The notes under the pieces are model-generated. The model was not told where the DNA came from. It searched no databases and saw only the letters and a list, made by a program, of their open reading frames with translations. Shown here piece by piece: positions 54,099 to 63,707 of a stretch of 64,000 nucleotides of DNA. Position 1 is the first letter of the stretch. Each line of letters opens with the position of its first letter. The stretch is from Puniceibacterium sediminis. Lineage in GTDB: Bacteria; Pseudomonadota; Alphaproteobacteria; Rhodobacterales; Rhodobacteraceae. The stretch is taken from positions 186,001 to 250,000 of the forward strand of contig NZ_FZNN01000001.1 in the NCBI RefSeq assembly GCF_900188035.1, read 5' to 3'. A program made the position numbers and the translations under genes.

Positions 54099-55916
54099 TC
54101 AGAATGACGCGACAACGCCAAAATACGCGGCCCGGTCAGAGGTCTGGTAGCCGGGGATTGCCTCGTACTGTTCGTCGAACAGGTTCTCGACGCGGACATA
54201 ACCCTCGACCCCGTTGCCGAAATCATAGCCGAGCTTGGCGTTCACGACAGTATAGTCGCTCGGGACGGACTGGACGCCTGACGCGCCATAGGTTGCCGCA
54301 AGATCGGCACGGCGCGTCAGGCTGGCGGCTGCGCTGATCTGATCGGTAATGTCCGCAAGAATCCCCAGATCCAGCGCGTAACGCGGTACGCGCTGCAGCG
54401 GATTTTCGTCCTTGTCGCGGGAGTCGGTATAGGTGAACGCGCCAGTCAGGGTGATGCGGTCCGTGACAGGCATCTTGCCCGAGAGTTCGATACCTTTGGA
54501 CGCCGAGGTGCCGTCGATCTGGTTGTAGGCGGTGGTGTAGTCGATCAGATCGTCGATTTCGGTGTAGAACAGCGTCGCGGTCACCGAGGCACCGCCGACA
54601 AAGGTCTTTTCGACGCCAAGGTCAAAGCTGCGGCTTTGTTCAGGGTCGAGTTTGGGATTGGCACCGAAGTTGCCGTACAGTTCATTCAGCGACGGCGCGC
54701 GGAAGCCATTGGCCAGAGTGCTGCGCAGGGTAAGATCATTGCGCGCGCGCCATGTGAGCGCGGCGCGTCCGGTTGTGAAACCGCCGAATTGCGAGTTTTC
54801 GTCGTGACGCACCGACAGGGCCAGATCGAGATCGGGCGTGGCGGCATATTGCATTTCGGTGAACGCACCGGTGACGCGGACCTCTTTCTTGGTGAAGCTG
54901 TCGGCGGTTTCCTGTGTCCAGTCCGCACCATAAGACAGGGTCAGAGCGGGCGAGGCTGTCCAACTGCCATTGTAGCCGATCTTGTCGCGCATCCCTTCAA
55001 ATTCGGGGGTGAAGCCCAAGGGCGTAGTCCGGTCCATGGTGAAGCGCGAGATGTCGAAGGTGTGCTGAAGCGGGCCGGTTGTCGCTTCGACATAGGCGCG
55101 CAGGCCGCGTGTCCGGGTGTCGGCGGTGTTTGCGCCGGAGTCATAGTCGAATTCCGAATCGAAGGAGAAGCCGGTCAGACCCAGCCGCAAATCGGGCGTG
55201 AGGTCGTAATAGGCATCAAAGCTGTACTGTCCGCCGGCGAAGCCGTCCTTTTCTGAATCCGAGGAAAAGGCGCTGAACCCGTCGGTGCGTGTTCGCGATG
55301 CTGTCACGGCCAGACCTGATCGATCTGTGGAGACACCATAGGACAAGGTTGCGCGGCGTGTGCCATAAGATCCGACCTCGATCCCGACCGAGCCGGATGT
55401 GCCTGGCTCCTCTGCTGCATCGGCGGCGGTAAGGGCGACAAGACCGCCCACGGCTTCGGAGCCGTAAAGCGCAGATTGCGCGCCTTTGACGATCTCGACC
55501 CGGCCGATGCCGCCGCCCAGCACGTTCTTCCAGTCAAAGCTGGTCTGGGGCGAGGATGGATCGGAAATGTCGATCCCGTTCAGCAGAACCGTCACGTATC
55601 TGTCGCCGAGGCCGCGGATGCGAATGCCGCCGGTGTTGCTGTAGGACAGACCACCGGGGCCGCCTGCCTGCGTGAAGGTGACGCCGGGTGTCTGAGACAT
55701 AATGTCGGTGAGGGAGTCACTGGCGCTGCCCTTGATCTCGTCGGCGTCGATGATGTCAACGCTGGCACCTGTGCGCGAGAGCGGCAGATCGCTCTGGTTG
55801 GCGTAAACGGTGATCGGGTCCAGTTGCAGAATGTCCTGGGCTGCGGCCGCGCGCGGCGTGACAGCGGGAATCGTGGCCAGCGCAAACAGCGAGGCGCCAC
55901 ACAAAAGGCGGGTCAT
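54099..55916 (-). CDS. btuB: TonB-dependent vitamin B12 receptor
   Basis: The 605-residue outer-membrane receptor has a signal peptide (MTRLLCGASLFALATIPAVT through AAAA), a TonB box-like DPITVYAN, a plug domain (SLTDIMSQTPGVTFTQAGG, RGLGDRYVTVLLNGIDI, EIVKGAQSALYGSEAVGG) and a 22-strand barrel with family motifs FRAPSLNELYG and VRVENLFDEQYE near the end, finishing in VVASF with the terminal aromatic residue. The cobalamin riboswitch directly upstream makes B12 its substrate. The open frame beyond the ATG at 55916 runs through the riboswitch. Confidence 0.94.
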   Translation of the reverse strand: MTRLLCGASLFALATIPAVTPRAAAAQDILQLDPITVYANQSDLPLSRTGASVDIIDADEIKGSASDSLTDIMSQTPGVTFTQAGGPGGLSYSNTGGIRIRGLGDRYVTVLLNGIDISDPSSPQTSFDWKNVLGGGIGRVEIVKGAQSALYGSEAVGGLVALTAADAAEEPGTSGSVGIEVGSYGTRRATLSYGVSTDRSGLAVTASRTRTDGFSAFSSDSEKDGFAGGQYSFDAYYDLTPDLRLGLTGFSFDSEFDYDSGANTADTRTRGLRAYVEATTGPLQHTFDISRFTMDRTTPLGFTPEFEGMRDKIGYNGSWTASPALTLSYGADWTQETADSFTKKEVRVTGAFTEMQYAATPDLDLALSVRHDENSQFGGFTTGRAALTWRARNDLTLRSTLANGFRAPSLNELYGNFGANPKLDPEQSRSFDLGVEKTFVGGASVTATLFYTEIDDLIDYTTAYNQIDGTSASKGIELSGKMPVTDRITLTGAFTYTDSRDKDENPLQRVPRYALDLGILADITDQISAAASLTRRADLAATYGASGVQSVPSDYTVVNAKLGYDFGNGVEGYVRVENLFDEQYEAIPGYQTSDRAAYFGVVASF

Positions 55917-56070
55917 GGTGAACCTTTCCGGGTCGTGCCCGCCTCTGTGGCGGGTCTTCGGGTCATCTTGGCGTGTCATTGGAAAGGGGCCCCTCCGCAA
56001 ACGGTGAAAATCGTCACCACTACGGAGAACCGTAACCCGTGCGCGCCCCGCGCTGGGGTAGGGGTGATCA

Positions 56071-56238
56071 CCTTGGCAGGTCTCCTGACTTGCGGGTCGC
56101 TGCGTGATACGGGCCTTCCCAGGGGTGTTCCCCAGTGGCATATGCCGGTCACGCTCGCCGCTCACAGTTGCGGGGGCAGTCGTGGATTTGTGCGGGGTCT
56201 GAACCGCGCGCACCACGTTCCCTATTCACCGAATGTCA
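56071..56238 (-). ncRNA. Cobalamin (AdoCbl) riboswitch
   Basis: The minus strand carries the conserved blocks in order: GGTGAATAGGGAACGTGGTG, CCCGCAACTGTGAGCGG (the B12 box region), GCCACTGGG, GGGAAGGCCC and GTCAGGAGACCTGCC. It sits 155 bases before the btuB start and is expected to shut btuB-btuC-btuD when B12 is plentiful. Confidence 0.95.
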
Positions 56239-56432
56239 CCATCCGGACCGAGGCATCCCTTCGTTAGGCGGAGCGTGCCACGAAATCAAGCTGTCAAACG
56301 TGTCATGGGCGCAGGGTCGTCACGTCCGTTTGCCGGGTGTGTTCCTGCGGGGGGCGATGGCCGAACCTGTGACCTCATCGCGACAGTCTGGCGTGGTTTG
56401 TCGCCATCCTGCCGGTTCGGGGTGAGATCCGG

Positions 56433-56455
56433 TGGGATTTATGGGAATTCATGGG
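56433..56455 (+). promoter_or_regulatory. MraZ-box-like TGGG repeats, site 1
   Basis: TGGG occurs at 56433, 56442 and 56452 (spacings 9 and 10), with the core TGGGAATTCATGGG. MraZ binds TGGG repeats spaced by about ten bases upstream of its own gene in characterised bacteria. Confidence 0.5.
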
Positions 56456-56585
56456 CGAGGCGCGAAAAGACGTCGGATCGCGAATCAAAAACTAAAGAAA
56501 GTGTTAATATTCAACTGATTCCGGCCTGTTCTGAGGGTGCGTATGGCTGATGCACCCCCGTCAGGCGCTGAGATGGAATATTTTT

Positions 56586-56599
56586 TGGGATTTCGGGGG
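56586..56599 (+). promoter_or_regulatory. MraZ-box-like repeat, site 2 (degenerate)
   Basis: TGGGA at 56586 is followed ten bases later by GGGGA at 56596, in a very T-rich surrounding. It is the weakest of the three sites. Confidence 0.35.
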
Positions 56600-56756
56600 A
56601 ATTTTTTGCGTACTCAGTTGTGCACTATATGTAGTGTGTAAGTCGAAAATTTTCACCAATTCAGCGAATTCAGGGATAATCACCCCCAAAAACCACGCTT
56701 GTTCCTTAGTCAAAAGGCAGGGCGAGATAGCGGCGTGGTGCAAAAATGAGTTGATT

Positions 56757-56770
56757 CCCACGAATTCCCA
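56757..56770 (-). promoter_or_regulatory. MraZ-box-like TGGG repeats, site 3
   Basis: On the minus strand TGGGAATTCGTGGG gives two TGGG boxes exactly ten bases apart, almost identical to the core of site 1 but in opposite orientation, about 290 bases before the mraZ start. Confidence 0.5.
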
Positions 56771-57057
56771 TGGCATCCATAGTGCATGCGATGAGGGACG
56801 GGAAAGACAGAGGGTCATCAAGAACCCCAACGAACATTCCCAGACTAAAAACAAGAGAACCGGCAGGTTTCATACAGGCCCCGACCTTCATCGTACCGCA
56901 AGAGATCCAGCGCGCGAGCGAGCAGACATCCCCCCAGATGGCGCGCGCAGCTGGTCACTCCCGCCACAGCGGGACGAAGACGCCGGGTTGATCAGTGGCA
57001 GCGGATCTTCCCGGCGTTTTCATATCCAGGGCGCAGATAAAAAGGGCACACGGGACA

Positions 57058-57564
57058 GTGGGTCGCAGGTTCAGAGGCGAAAGCCAGCATAAGGTCGACA
57101 ATAAGGGCAGGGTGTCTATCCCGGCCTCGTTTCGCCGTGTGCTTGAGGCGTCGGACCCGAACTGGACCGAAGGGCTGAGCCCCGAGCTGGTCATCGTCTA
57201 TGGCGATCACCGCCGCAAATTTCTGGAATGCTACACGATCGAGGCGATCGACGAGGTCGATGCAAAGATCGACGCCATGCCGCGCGGCGCGATGGAGCGC
57301 AAGATGCTCCAGCGGCTGTTCCATGGTCAGAGCCATCCCACCAACGTCGACGAAACCGGCCGCCTTGTGCTGCCGGCCAAGCTGCGCCAAAAGATCGGGC
57401 TTGAGGGCGAGGCGTTCTTTATTGCCAATGGCGACACGTTTCAGATCTGGAACCCCGAGACCTACGAAGCCGAAGAGGTCGCCAAGACCGAGGAATGGCT
57501 GGACGAGCTTCCCGAGGATTTCGATCCGCTCAGCTTCCTGGATGGCGCGACGTTGGAGGGTTAG
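57058..57564 (+). CDS. mraZ: Transcriptional regulator MraZ
   Basis: The 168-residue protein has two SpoVT/AbrB-like domains, each with the family core: RFRGESQHKVDNKGRVSIPA near the start and HPTNVDETGRLVLPAKLRQ in the middle. It forms a ring and represses the division cluster it heads. I chose the GTG at 57058 because it gives the usual GRRFRG start; the ATG at 56995 would add 21 residues not seen in the family. rsmH follows after three bases. Confidence 0.93.
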   Translation: MGRRFRGESQHKVDNKGRVSIPASFRRVLEASDPNWTEGLSPELVIVYGDHRRKFLECYTIEAIDEVDAKIDAMPRGAMERKMLQRLFHGQSHPTNVDETGRLVLPAKLRQKIGLEGEAFFIANGDTFQIWNPETYEAEEVAKTEEWLDELPEDFDPLSFLDGATLEG

Positions 57565-57567
57565 GCG

Positions 57568-58578
57568 ATGGCAGAGCAGACCCCAGACAAAGCCCCACAT
57601 GTTCCCGTTCTACTGCGCCCGCTTTTGCGGGCTGTTGCACCTGTTGAGGGTGTCTGGATTGACGGCACCTTTGGCGCGGGCGGTTATGCGCGCGGGTTGC
57701 TGGACGCGGGTGCCGCGCAGGTCATCGGTATTGACCGTGACCCGCTGGCGCATCAGATGGCCGCACCCTGGGCGGCAGATTATGGCGACCGGCTGCGGCT
57801 GGTGCAGGCCAACTTTGCCCAGATGGATCAGGTCGCGTCGGGTGTTGACGGGGTTGTGCTGGATCTGGGTGTCAGTTCCATGCAGCTTGACCGGGCAGAG
57901 CGCGGTTTTTCCTTCATGAAGGAAGGTCCGCTGGACATGCGGATGAGCCAGGATGGCCCCTCTGCTGCTGACCTCGTGAACGAATTGGACGAGGTGGCGC
58001 TGGCCGAGATCCTGTTCGTCTATGGCGAAGAGCGCGCGTCGCGCCGGATTGCCAAGGCGATTGTGCGGTCCCGCGCGGATGCGCCGATCACCTCGACCCT
58101 GCGGCTGTCGAAACTGATCGAATCCTGCCTGCCACGGTCCAAGCCCGGGCAGAGCCATCCGGCGACCCGCAGCTTTCAGGCGCTGCGCATCGCGGTGAAT
58201 GATGAATACGGCGCGCTGTTCGAAGGTCTGATGGCTGCTGAGCGCGCGTTGAAACCCGGCGGAAAACTTGCGGTGGTCACCTTCCATTCGGTCGAGGATA
58301 GGATGGTAAAACGGTTCCTGCAGGCGCGTGCCGGGCAAACCGGCAATGCCAACCGCTTTGCCCCGGTTCTGGATACAGAGCCGCCGCAGTTCGAACTGCT
58401 GACCCGCAAGGCGGTGGGGCCGGATCCCGAAGAGCTGGACGAAAACCCGCGCGCGCGGTCGGCAAAGTTGCGCGTCGCGCGGCGCACTGATGCGCCGTCT
58501 GGCGAGATTGACGCCAAATCCGTGGCCATGCCCGTGCTGACGTCTGGTGGCCCGTCCAAACCGAAGGGCGCGCGCTGA
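57568..58578 (+). CDS. rsmH: 16S rRNA m4C1402 methyltransferase RsmH
   Basis: The 336-residue SAM-dependent methylase has [13 protein letters not shown] near the start, [13 protein letters not shown] (SAM loop), [25 protein letters not shown], and [18 protein letters not shown]. It methylates N4 of C1402 in 16S rRNA. It sits in the usual place after mraZ and overlaps ftsL by one base (TGATG). Confidence 0.97.
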   Translation: MAEQTPDKAPHVPVLLRPLLRAVAPVEGVWIDGTFGAGGYARGLLDAGAAQVIGIDRDPLAHQMAAPWAADYGDRLRLVQANFAQMDQVASGVDGVVLDLGVSSMQLDRAERGFSFMKEGPLDMRMSQDGPSAADLVNELDEVALAEILFVYGEERASRRIAKAIVRSRADAPITSTLRLSKLIESCLPRSKPGQSHPATRSFQALRIAVNDEYGALFEGLMAAERALKPGGKLAVVTFHSVEDRMVKRFLQARAGQTGNANRFAPVLDTEPPQFELLTRKAVGPDPEELDENPRARSAKLRVARRTDAPSGEIDAKSVAMPVLTSGGPSKPKGAR

Positions 58579-58925
58579 TGCGGTCGCTTTTGTATGTCAC
58601 CAGTTTTCTGGGCATGATCGCGCTGGCCTTCTGGGCCTATCACGAGAATTACAAGACTCAGGCGGCGATCGGCGTGGTCGAACAGTTGCAGCGCGACATC
58701 GGTGGGGCGCGTGAACGGCTGTCGGTGCTGCGGGCCGAATGGGCCTATCAGAACCGCCCGGACCGGTTGCGTGATCTGGCCGATATCAACTTTGAACGGC
58801 TGGGCCTTCTGCCGCTGGGCGCCAGTCATTTCGGGCGGGTGGATCAGATCGCCTATCCGGTTGCTCCCGAACCACCCGCCATCAGTGACGAAGATATCGT
58901 GACCACAGGAGCACAAGAGCCATGA
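58578..58925 (+). CDS. ftsL: Cell division protein FtsL
   Basis: The 115-residue bitopic protein has one membrane helix (LLYVTSFLGMIALAFWAY) and a short periplasmic coiled coil (VVEQLQRDIGGARERLSVLRAEW), then NRPDRLRDLADINFERLGLLP. Sequence conservation in FtsL is low; position between rsmH and ftsI and topology make the call. It overlaps ftsI by four bases. Confidence 0.85.
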   Translation: MRSLLYVTSFLGMIALAFWAYHENYKTQAAIGVVEQLQRDIGGARERLSVLRAEWAYQNRPDRLRDLADINFERLGLLPLGASHFGRVDQIAYPVAPEPPAISDEDIVTTGAQEP

Positions 58926-60709
58926 TCCGCACGCCGCTGCGTCCTCTGGCGCGTATTCTCGAAGCCCGCCAGAAGGGTGAAAACCCCGATGCGATCGTCC
59001 GCGAGAATCTGCGCATTCGGCACGAACAGATGCGCGACCGCGCCCGCAACCGCGCCGAGGGGCGGCTTTTGGTGCTGGGTGTGATGTTCTTTTGCGCCTT
59101 TTCGGTGATCGGTGTGCGGATGGGGGTTCTGGCCAATTCCGAACCATCCGAGCCGCGCGCACAGGTGGCGGGTGCGTCGATCATTGCGCAGCGCGCCGAT
59201 ATCGTCGACCGCCGGGGCCGTATCCTGGCGACGAACATGGACACTTACAGCCTGTACGCCCATCCCCAGCAGATGATCGACCGCGAAAAGGCGATCAAGG
59301 AGCTGGTCCGGATCTTTCCCGAGCTGAACGAGGACCGCCTGCGCAAGGATTTCAGTGGCCCGCGCAAGTTCCTGTGGGTGCGCAAGAAACTGTCGCCCGA
59401 GCAGAAGCAGGAAGTGCATGACATCGGTGAGCCCGGCCTGCTGTTCGGTCCGCGCGAGATGCGTCTTTATCCCAACGGCCACCTTGCCGCGCATGTGCTG
59501 GGCGGGTCGGGTTTCGGCCGCGAAGGCGTGCATTCCGCCGAAGTGGTCGGCACTGCGGGCATCGAGAAGTTCTTTGACGAAGAGTTGCGCAATCCGGCGC
59601 GCGAAGGTGCGGCGCTGGAGTTGTCCATCGACCTGACCATTCAGGCGGCGATGGAGCGGGTTCTGGACGGCGGCATGCGGCTGATGAACGCCAAGGGCGC
59701 GGCGGCGGTGCTTATGGATGTGCACACCGGCGAGGTGATCGCCATTTCGAGTCTGCCGGACTTTGATCCCAACGACCGCCCGGCAAACCCCACCAAGGGC
59801 AGCCCCAGTGACAGCCCGCTGTTCAACCGCGCGGTGCAGGGCGTCTATGAACTCGGCTCGACCTTCAAGATCTTTGCCGCAAGTCAGGCGATGGAGTTGG
59901 GTCTGGTGACGCCGGATACGGTGATCGACACCTCGCCGCCCTTCAAGATCGGCGGCTTCAAGATCAGCGAATTCAACGGCAAGAATTACGGCGTACAGAC
60001 GGTCGAAGGCATTATGGTGCATAGTTCCAACCGGGGCACGGGCAAGATTGCCCTGGCCATCGGACCGCAGCGCCAGCAGGAGTTCCTGGAATCGCTGGGC
60101 TTTTTCAAGCCGACGGGGCTTGAGATTGTCGAGGCGGCGGGCGGCAAGCCGCTGTTGCCGAAGAAATGGACGGACCTGAGCACTGTGACGATTTCCTACG
60201 GTCACGGCCTTAGCGCCTCGCCGCTGCATCTGGCGGCGGGATATGCGGCCATCGCCAATGGCGGCCACACGGTGACGCCGACACTGCTCAAGCAGAGCAG
60301 GCCGCAACTGGGCCCGCGCGTGATGTCCGAAGCCACCGCAGCTTCCGCACGGGTCATGCTGCGCAAGGTGGTGACCGAAGGCACCGCCAGCTTTGGCGAC
60401 GTGCCGGGCTATTCCGTTGGCGGCAAGACCGGTACGGCGGACAAGCCCAAGGAAAATGGCGGCGGGTATTACAAGGACAAGGTCATCGCGACCTTTGCCA
60501 CGATGTTCCCGACCACGGACCCGAAATATGTGCTGATCCTGACGCTGGACGAGCCGTCCGAGAATAGCGGCGACAAGCCGCGCCGCACTGCCGGATGGAC
60601 CGCCGTTCCGGTCGCGGCGGAACTGATTGGCCGGGTTGCGCCGCTTCTGGGCTTGCGCCCCGAGGTGGAACCGTTGCAACAAGCACCGATCGTGCTATCC
60701 CGTAACTAG
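58922..60709 (+). CDS. ftsI: Septal peptidoglycan transpeptidase FtsI (PBP3)
   Basis: The 595-residue class B penicillin-binding protein has an N-terminal membrane helix (LLVLGVMFFCAFSVIGVRMG), a dimerisation/pedestal domain (ADIVDRRGRILATNMDTYSL) and a transpeptidase domain with the active serine S313 in GSTFKIF, the SSN motif (HSSNRGT) and KTGTADKP. It builds septal cross-links with FtsW. It overlaps ftsL at its start. Confidence 0.97.
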   Translation: MIRTPLRPLARILEARQKGENPDAIVRENLRIRHEQMRDRARNRAEGRLLVLGVMFFCAFSVIGVRMGVLANSEPSEPRAQVAGASIIAQRADIVDRRGRILATNMDTYSLYAHPQQMIDREKAIKELVRIFPELNEDRLRKDFSGPRKFLWVRKKLSPEQKQEVHDIGEPGLLFGPREMRLYPNGHLAAHVLGGSGFGREGVHSAEVVGTAGIEKFFDEELRNPAREGAALELSIDLTIQAAMERVLDGGMRLMNAKGAAAVLMDVHTGEVIAISSLPDFDPNDRPANPTKGSPSDSPLFNRAVQGVYELGSTFKIFAASQAMELGLVTPDTVIDTSPPFKIGGFKISEFNGKNYGVQTVEGIMVHSSNRGTGKIALAIGPQRQQEFLESLGFFKPTGLEIVEAAGGKPLLPKKWTDLSTVTISYGHGLSASPLHLAAGYAAIANGGHTVTPTLLKQSRPQLGPRVMSEATAASARVMLRKVVTEGTASFGDVPGYSVGGKTGTADKPKENGGGYYKDKVIATFATMFPTTDPKYVLILTLDEPSENSGDKPRRTAGWTAVPVAAELIGRVAPLLGLRPEVEPLQQAPIVLSRN

Positions 60710-60755
60710 ACGGGTCTGCGGAGATCTCACGCAAATCGAAGGCTGGGGAGCTTTC

Positions 60756-62240
60756 ATGAGCGAAGCCATCAAGACATTGAGCCAGCTGGGGCTGACCGCC
60801 CGCGGCGGACGCGACGCGCAGATCAGCGGCATTGCGGTGGACAGCCGCGAAGTAAAGCCGGGCTATCTGTTCGCCGCCCTACCGGGCACGCGTATCCACG
60901 GTGCGACGTTCATCCACTATGCGCTGAGCCTTGGGGCCGTGGCGATCCTGACGGATGCCGAGGGCGCGCGGATCGCCAGTGCCGAGCTTGCCGCGTCCGA
61001 CGCCGCCTTGGTCATCGCCGCCGATCCACGCCAGACGCTGGCCTTTACCGCAGCGCTCTGGTTCGGGGCGCAGCCCGATGTGATGGTCGCCGTGACCGGC
61101 ACCAACGGCAAGACATCCGTTGCAACCTTTGTGCGCAAGATCTGGCAGGAGCTTGAGTTTCCGGCGGTCAACATCGGCACAACCGGCGTCGAGGGCGACT
61201 GGCAAACGCCACTGCGTCACACCACGCCGGAACCGATCACCCTGCACCGGATTCTGGCGGGTGCCGCTGCGGCGGGTATCAATCATGCCGCGATGGAGGC
61301 GTCTTCGCACGGGCTGGCACAGCGTCGTCTGGACGGGGTGCAACTGCGCGCGGCGGGGTTCACGAATTTCACCCAGGATCATCTGGATTACCACGCCAGC
61401 TTTGAGGATTACTTTGACGCCAAGGCCGGGCTTTTCGCCCGCGTGCTGCCCGAAGATGGTGTGGCCGTGGTCAATATCGACGACGCACGCGGCGTGGATA
61501 TGGCCGCCATCGCCCGTGCGCGTGGCCAGGGTCTGATCACTGTCGGTACCGCAGAGGGCGCGCATCTGTGCCTGATGGCGCAACGCTATGATGCCACGGG
61601 GCAGGATGTGCGCATTCGCTGGGATGGCCGTGTGTGGCAGATGCGGCTGGACCTGATCGGCGGCTTTCAGGCGGAAAACGTGCTGCTGGCTGCCGGGCTG
61701 GTCATTGCCTGCGGGGCGGATGTGGACCGGGTGTTCGACACCTTGCCGTTTCTTGACACCGTTCGGGGCCGGATGCAGCTGGCGGCGACGCGCGAAAACG
61801 GCGCGGCTGTTTATGTCGATTATGCCCATACCCCGGATGCGGTGGAAAAGGCGATCCGCGCCCTGCGCCCACATGTCATGGGCCGCCTTGTGGCCATCAT
61901 CGGTGCCGGCGGCGACCGCGATGTCGGTAAGCGCCCGCTGATGGGGCAGGCTGCCCTTGCGGCGGCCGATATGGTCATCGTGACCGACGACAACCCGCGA
62001 TCCGAAGATCCGGCGCTGATCCGCACCGCTGTCATGGCAGGTGCCCCCGGCGCGCTGGAAGTCGGTGACCGGGCCGAGGCGATCCTGCGCGGCGTCGATG
62101 CAATCGGGCCCGGCGATGCGTTGCTGATCTGCGGCAAGGGGCATGAGACGGGGCAGATCGTGGGGGAAACCGTGTTTCCCTTTGACGATGCCGAACAGGC
62201 CAGCGTGGCGGTGTCAGCGCTGGATGGGAAATTCGCATGA
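60756..62240 (+). CDS. murE: UDP-MurNAc-tripeptide synthetase MurE (meso-DAP adding)
   Basis: The 494-residue Mur ligase has GIAVDSREVKPGYLFAALPG, the ATP loop VTGTNGKTSVATF, EASSHGLAQRRLDGV and VDYAHTPDAVEKAI. The DDNPRSEDP motif identifies meso-diaminopimelate as the added residue. The ATG at 60756 follows GGGGAG; the frame extends into ftsI but that start is unlikely. It overlaps murF by four bases. Confidence 0.97.
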   Translation: MSEAIKTLSQLGLTARGGRDAQISGIAVDSREVKPGYLFAALPGTRIHGATFIHYALSLGAVAILTDAEGARIASAELAASDAALVIAADPRQTLAFTAALWFGAQPDVMVAVTGTNGKTSVATFVRKIWQELEFPAVNIGTTGVEGDWQTPLRHTTPEPITLHRILAGAAAAGINHAAMEASSHGLAQRRLDGVQLRAAGFTNFTQDHLDYHASFEDYFDAKAGLFARVLPEDGVAVVNIDDARGVDMAAIARARGQGLITVGTAEGAHLCLMAQRYDATGQDVRIRWDGRVWQMRLDLIGGFQAENVLLAAGLVIACGADVDRVFDTLPFLDTVRGRMQLAATRENGAAVYVDYAHTPDAVEKAIRALRPHVMGRLVAIIGAGGDRDVGKRPLMGQAALAAADMVIVTDDNPRSEDPALIRTAVMAGAPGALEVGDRAEAILRGVDAIGPGDALLICGKGHETGQIVGETVFPFDDAEQASVAVSALDGKFA

Positions 62241-63673
62241 CCCTGTGGAGTGCATCCGAGGCCGAAGCCGCCACCGGGGGATCCTCGACCATCGAGTGGC
62301 AGGCGTCGGGCGTGTCCATCGACACCCGCACTCTGCGGCGCGGCGATCTGTTTGTGGCACTCAAGGCGGCGCGCGACGGGCATGACTTTGTCGCACAGGC
62401 GCTGGAGGCCGGAGCGGCCGCCGCGCTGGTCGAACGGGTGCCCGAAGGTGTGGGCGCCGATGCGCCGCTGCTGATCGTGGATGATGTGCAGACCGCGCTT
62501 GAGGCGCTGGGGGTTGCATCCCGCGCCCGCAGCCGCGCGAAAGTCGTCGCTGTCACCGGGTCGGTCGGCAAGACCTCGACCAAGGAGATGCTGCGCAAGG
62601 TGCTGGGCGGGCAGGGCAGGACCCATGCCGCCGAGGCCAGCTATAACAACCACTGGGGTGTGCCGCTGACGCTGGCACGGATGCCACGGGATACGGAATT
62701 CGCCGTGATCGAAATCGGCATGAACCACCCCGGAGAGATCGCACCGCTGAGCCGTATGGCGCGCCCGCATGTGGCGGTGGTGACCATCGTGGCCCCGGCG
62801 CATCTGGCCGCCTTCGAGAGCCTTGAGGGCATCGCCCGGGAAAAGGCCGCGATTGTCGAGGGGCTGGAGCCCAATGGCGTGGCGATTGTGAACGGCGATC
62901 TGGACACCTCGGGCATCCTGATCGACGCGGCACGTAAAAAGGGCGCCAAGGTCGTGACCTTTGGTGAAAAGCGCAGCAATCACCACCGGGTCAGCGATCT
63001 GCGGATCGGAGATCAGGCGACTGTTGTGCAGGGGCGGGCCTGGCGCACGCCGGTCCTTTACAAGATTTCTGTGCCGGGGCGGCATTTTGCCGTCAACGCC
63101 ATGGCGGTGGTGGCGGTTGCGGGCGCGCTGGGGCTGGACCGCGCGACGGCGCTGGCCGATCTGGGGCGCTGGACGCCCGGCGCCGGGCGCGGCATGCGCG
63201 AAGTCATCGCCATGGATGCGGTCGAAACGCAGATGACCTTCGAGCTGATCGACGACGCCTATAACGCCAACCCCGCATCGATGGCCGCAGCGCTTGAGGT
63301 GCTGGCGGCGGCAGAGGTGCATCACGATCTGGGCCGGGTCAGCAAGGGCCGACGGATCGCCTATCTGGGCGACATGAAAGAGTTGGGCCAATCCGAGGCA
63401 GAACTGCATGCGGCGCTGGCCGGGCAGACGGCGATGAAGGCAATCGACGTGGTGCACTGCGTCGGCCCCCTGATGAAAAATCTGTACGAGGCGTTGCCGA
63501 CCGAAAAGCGTGGACGCTGGAGCGAGACAAGCGCGCAGATGTCCGAAGCGGTGCGCCATGATCTGGACGCCGGCGATGTGGTTCTGGTCAAGGCATCGCT
63601 GAGCATGGGGCTGGGCCGTGTGGTTGACGTGATCCGCAAAATGCGCCAAGGCGCGGGATTGACCGACGCCTGA
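62237..63673 (+). CDS. murF: UDP-MurNAc-pentapeptide synthetase MurF
   Basis: The 478-residue Mur ligase adds D-Ala-D-Ala to the UDP-MurNAc tripeptide. It has [58 protein letters not shown] and [15 protein letters not shown]. The start overlaps the murE stop (ATGA). Confidence 0.97.
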   Translation: MTLWSASEAEAATGGSSTIEWQASGVSIDTRTLRRGDLFVALKAARDGHDFVAQALEAGAAAALVERVPEGVGADAPLLIVDDVQTALEALGVASRARSRAKVVAVTGSVGKTSTKEMLRKVLGGQGRTHAAEASYNNHWGVPLTLARMPRDTEFAVIEIGMNHPGEIAPLSRMARPHVAVVTIVAPAHLAAFESLEGIAREKAAIVEGLEPNGVAIVNGDLDTSGILIDAARKKGAKVVTFGEKRSNHHRVSDLRIGDQATVVQGRAWRTPVLYKISVPGRHFAVNAMAVVAVAGALGLDRATALADLGRWTPGAGRGMREVIAMDAVETQMTFELIDDAYNANPASMAAALEVLAAAEVHHDLGRVSKGRRIAYLGDMKELGQSEAELHAALAGQTAMKAIDVVHCVGPLMKNLYEALPTEKRGRWSETSAQMSEAVRHDLDAGDVVLVKASLSMGLGRVVDVIRKMRQGAGLTDA

Positions 63674-63707
63674 GGGCGCACGAGCACGTGAAAAAGGAAA
63701 GAATGAC

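Larger units (their letters stand above)
56239..57057 (+). other. Long AT-richer leader upstream of mraZ
   Basis: About 820 bases without a believable gene, clearly AT-richer than the rest of the window from 56450 to 56870. The frame 56550-57092 is open but has no family resemblance. It holds three groups of TGGG-type direct repeats (listed separately), a GGGTGC/GCACCC hairpin at 56535-56557, and presumably the promoter of the division cluster. Confidence 0.6.

Noticed and set aside
53963-54226. Possible remnant of a B12-binding protein gene between btuB and the permease
   Set aside because: The frame is mostly antisense-like sequence within the btuB end and has no binding-protein motif; 132 bases are too few to call a pseudogene.
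56550-57092. Open frame of 180 codons upstream of mraZ
   Set aside because: Its composition and lack of any domain suggest chance openness in AT-richer DNA; it also overlaps the mraZ start in another frame.
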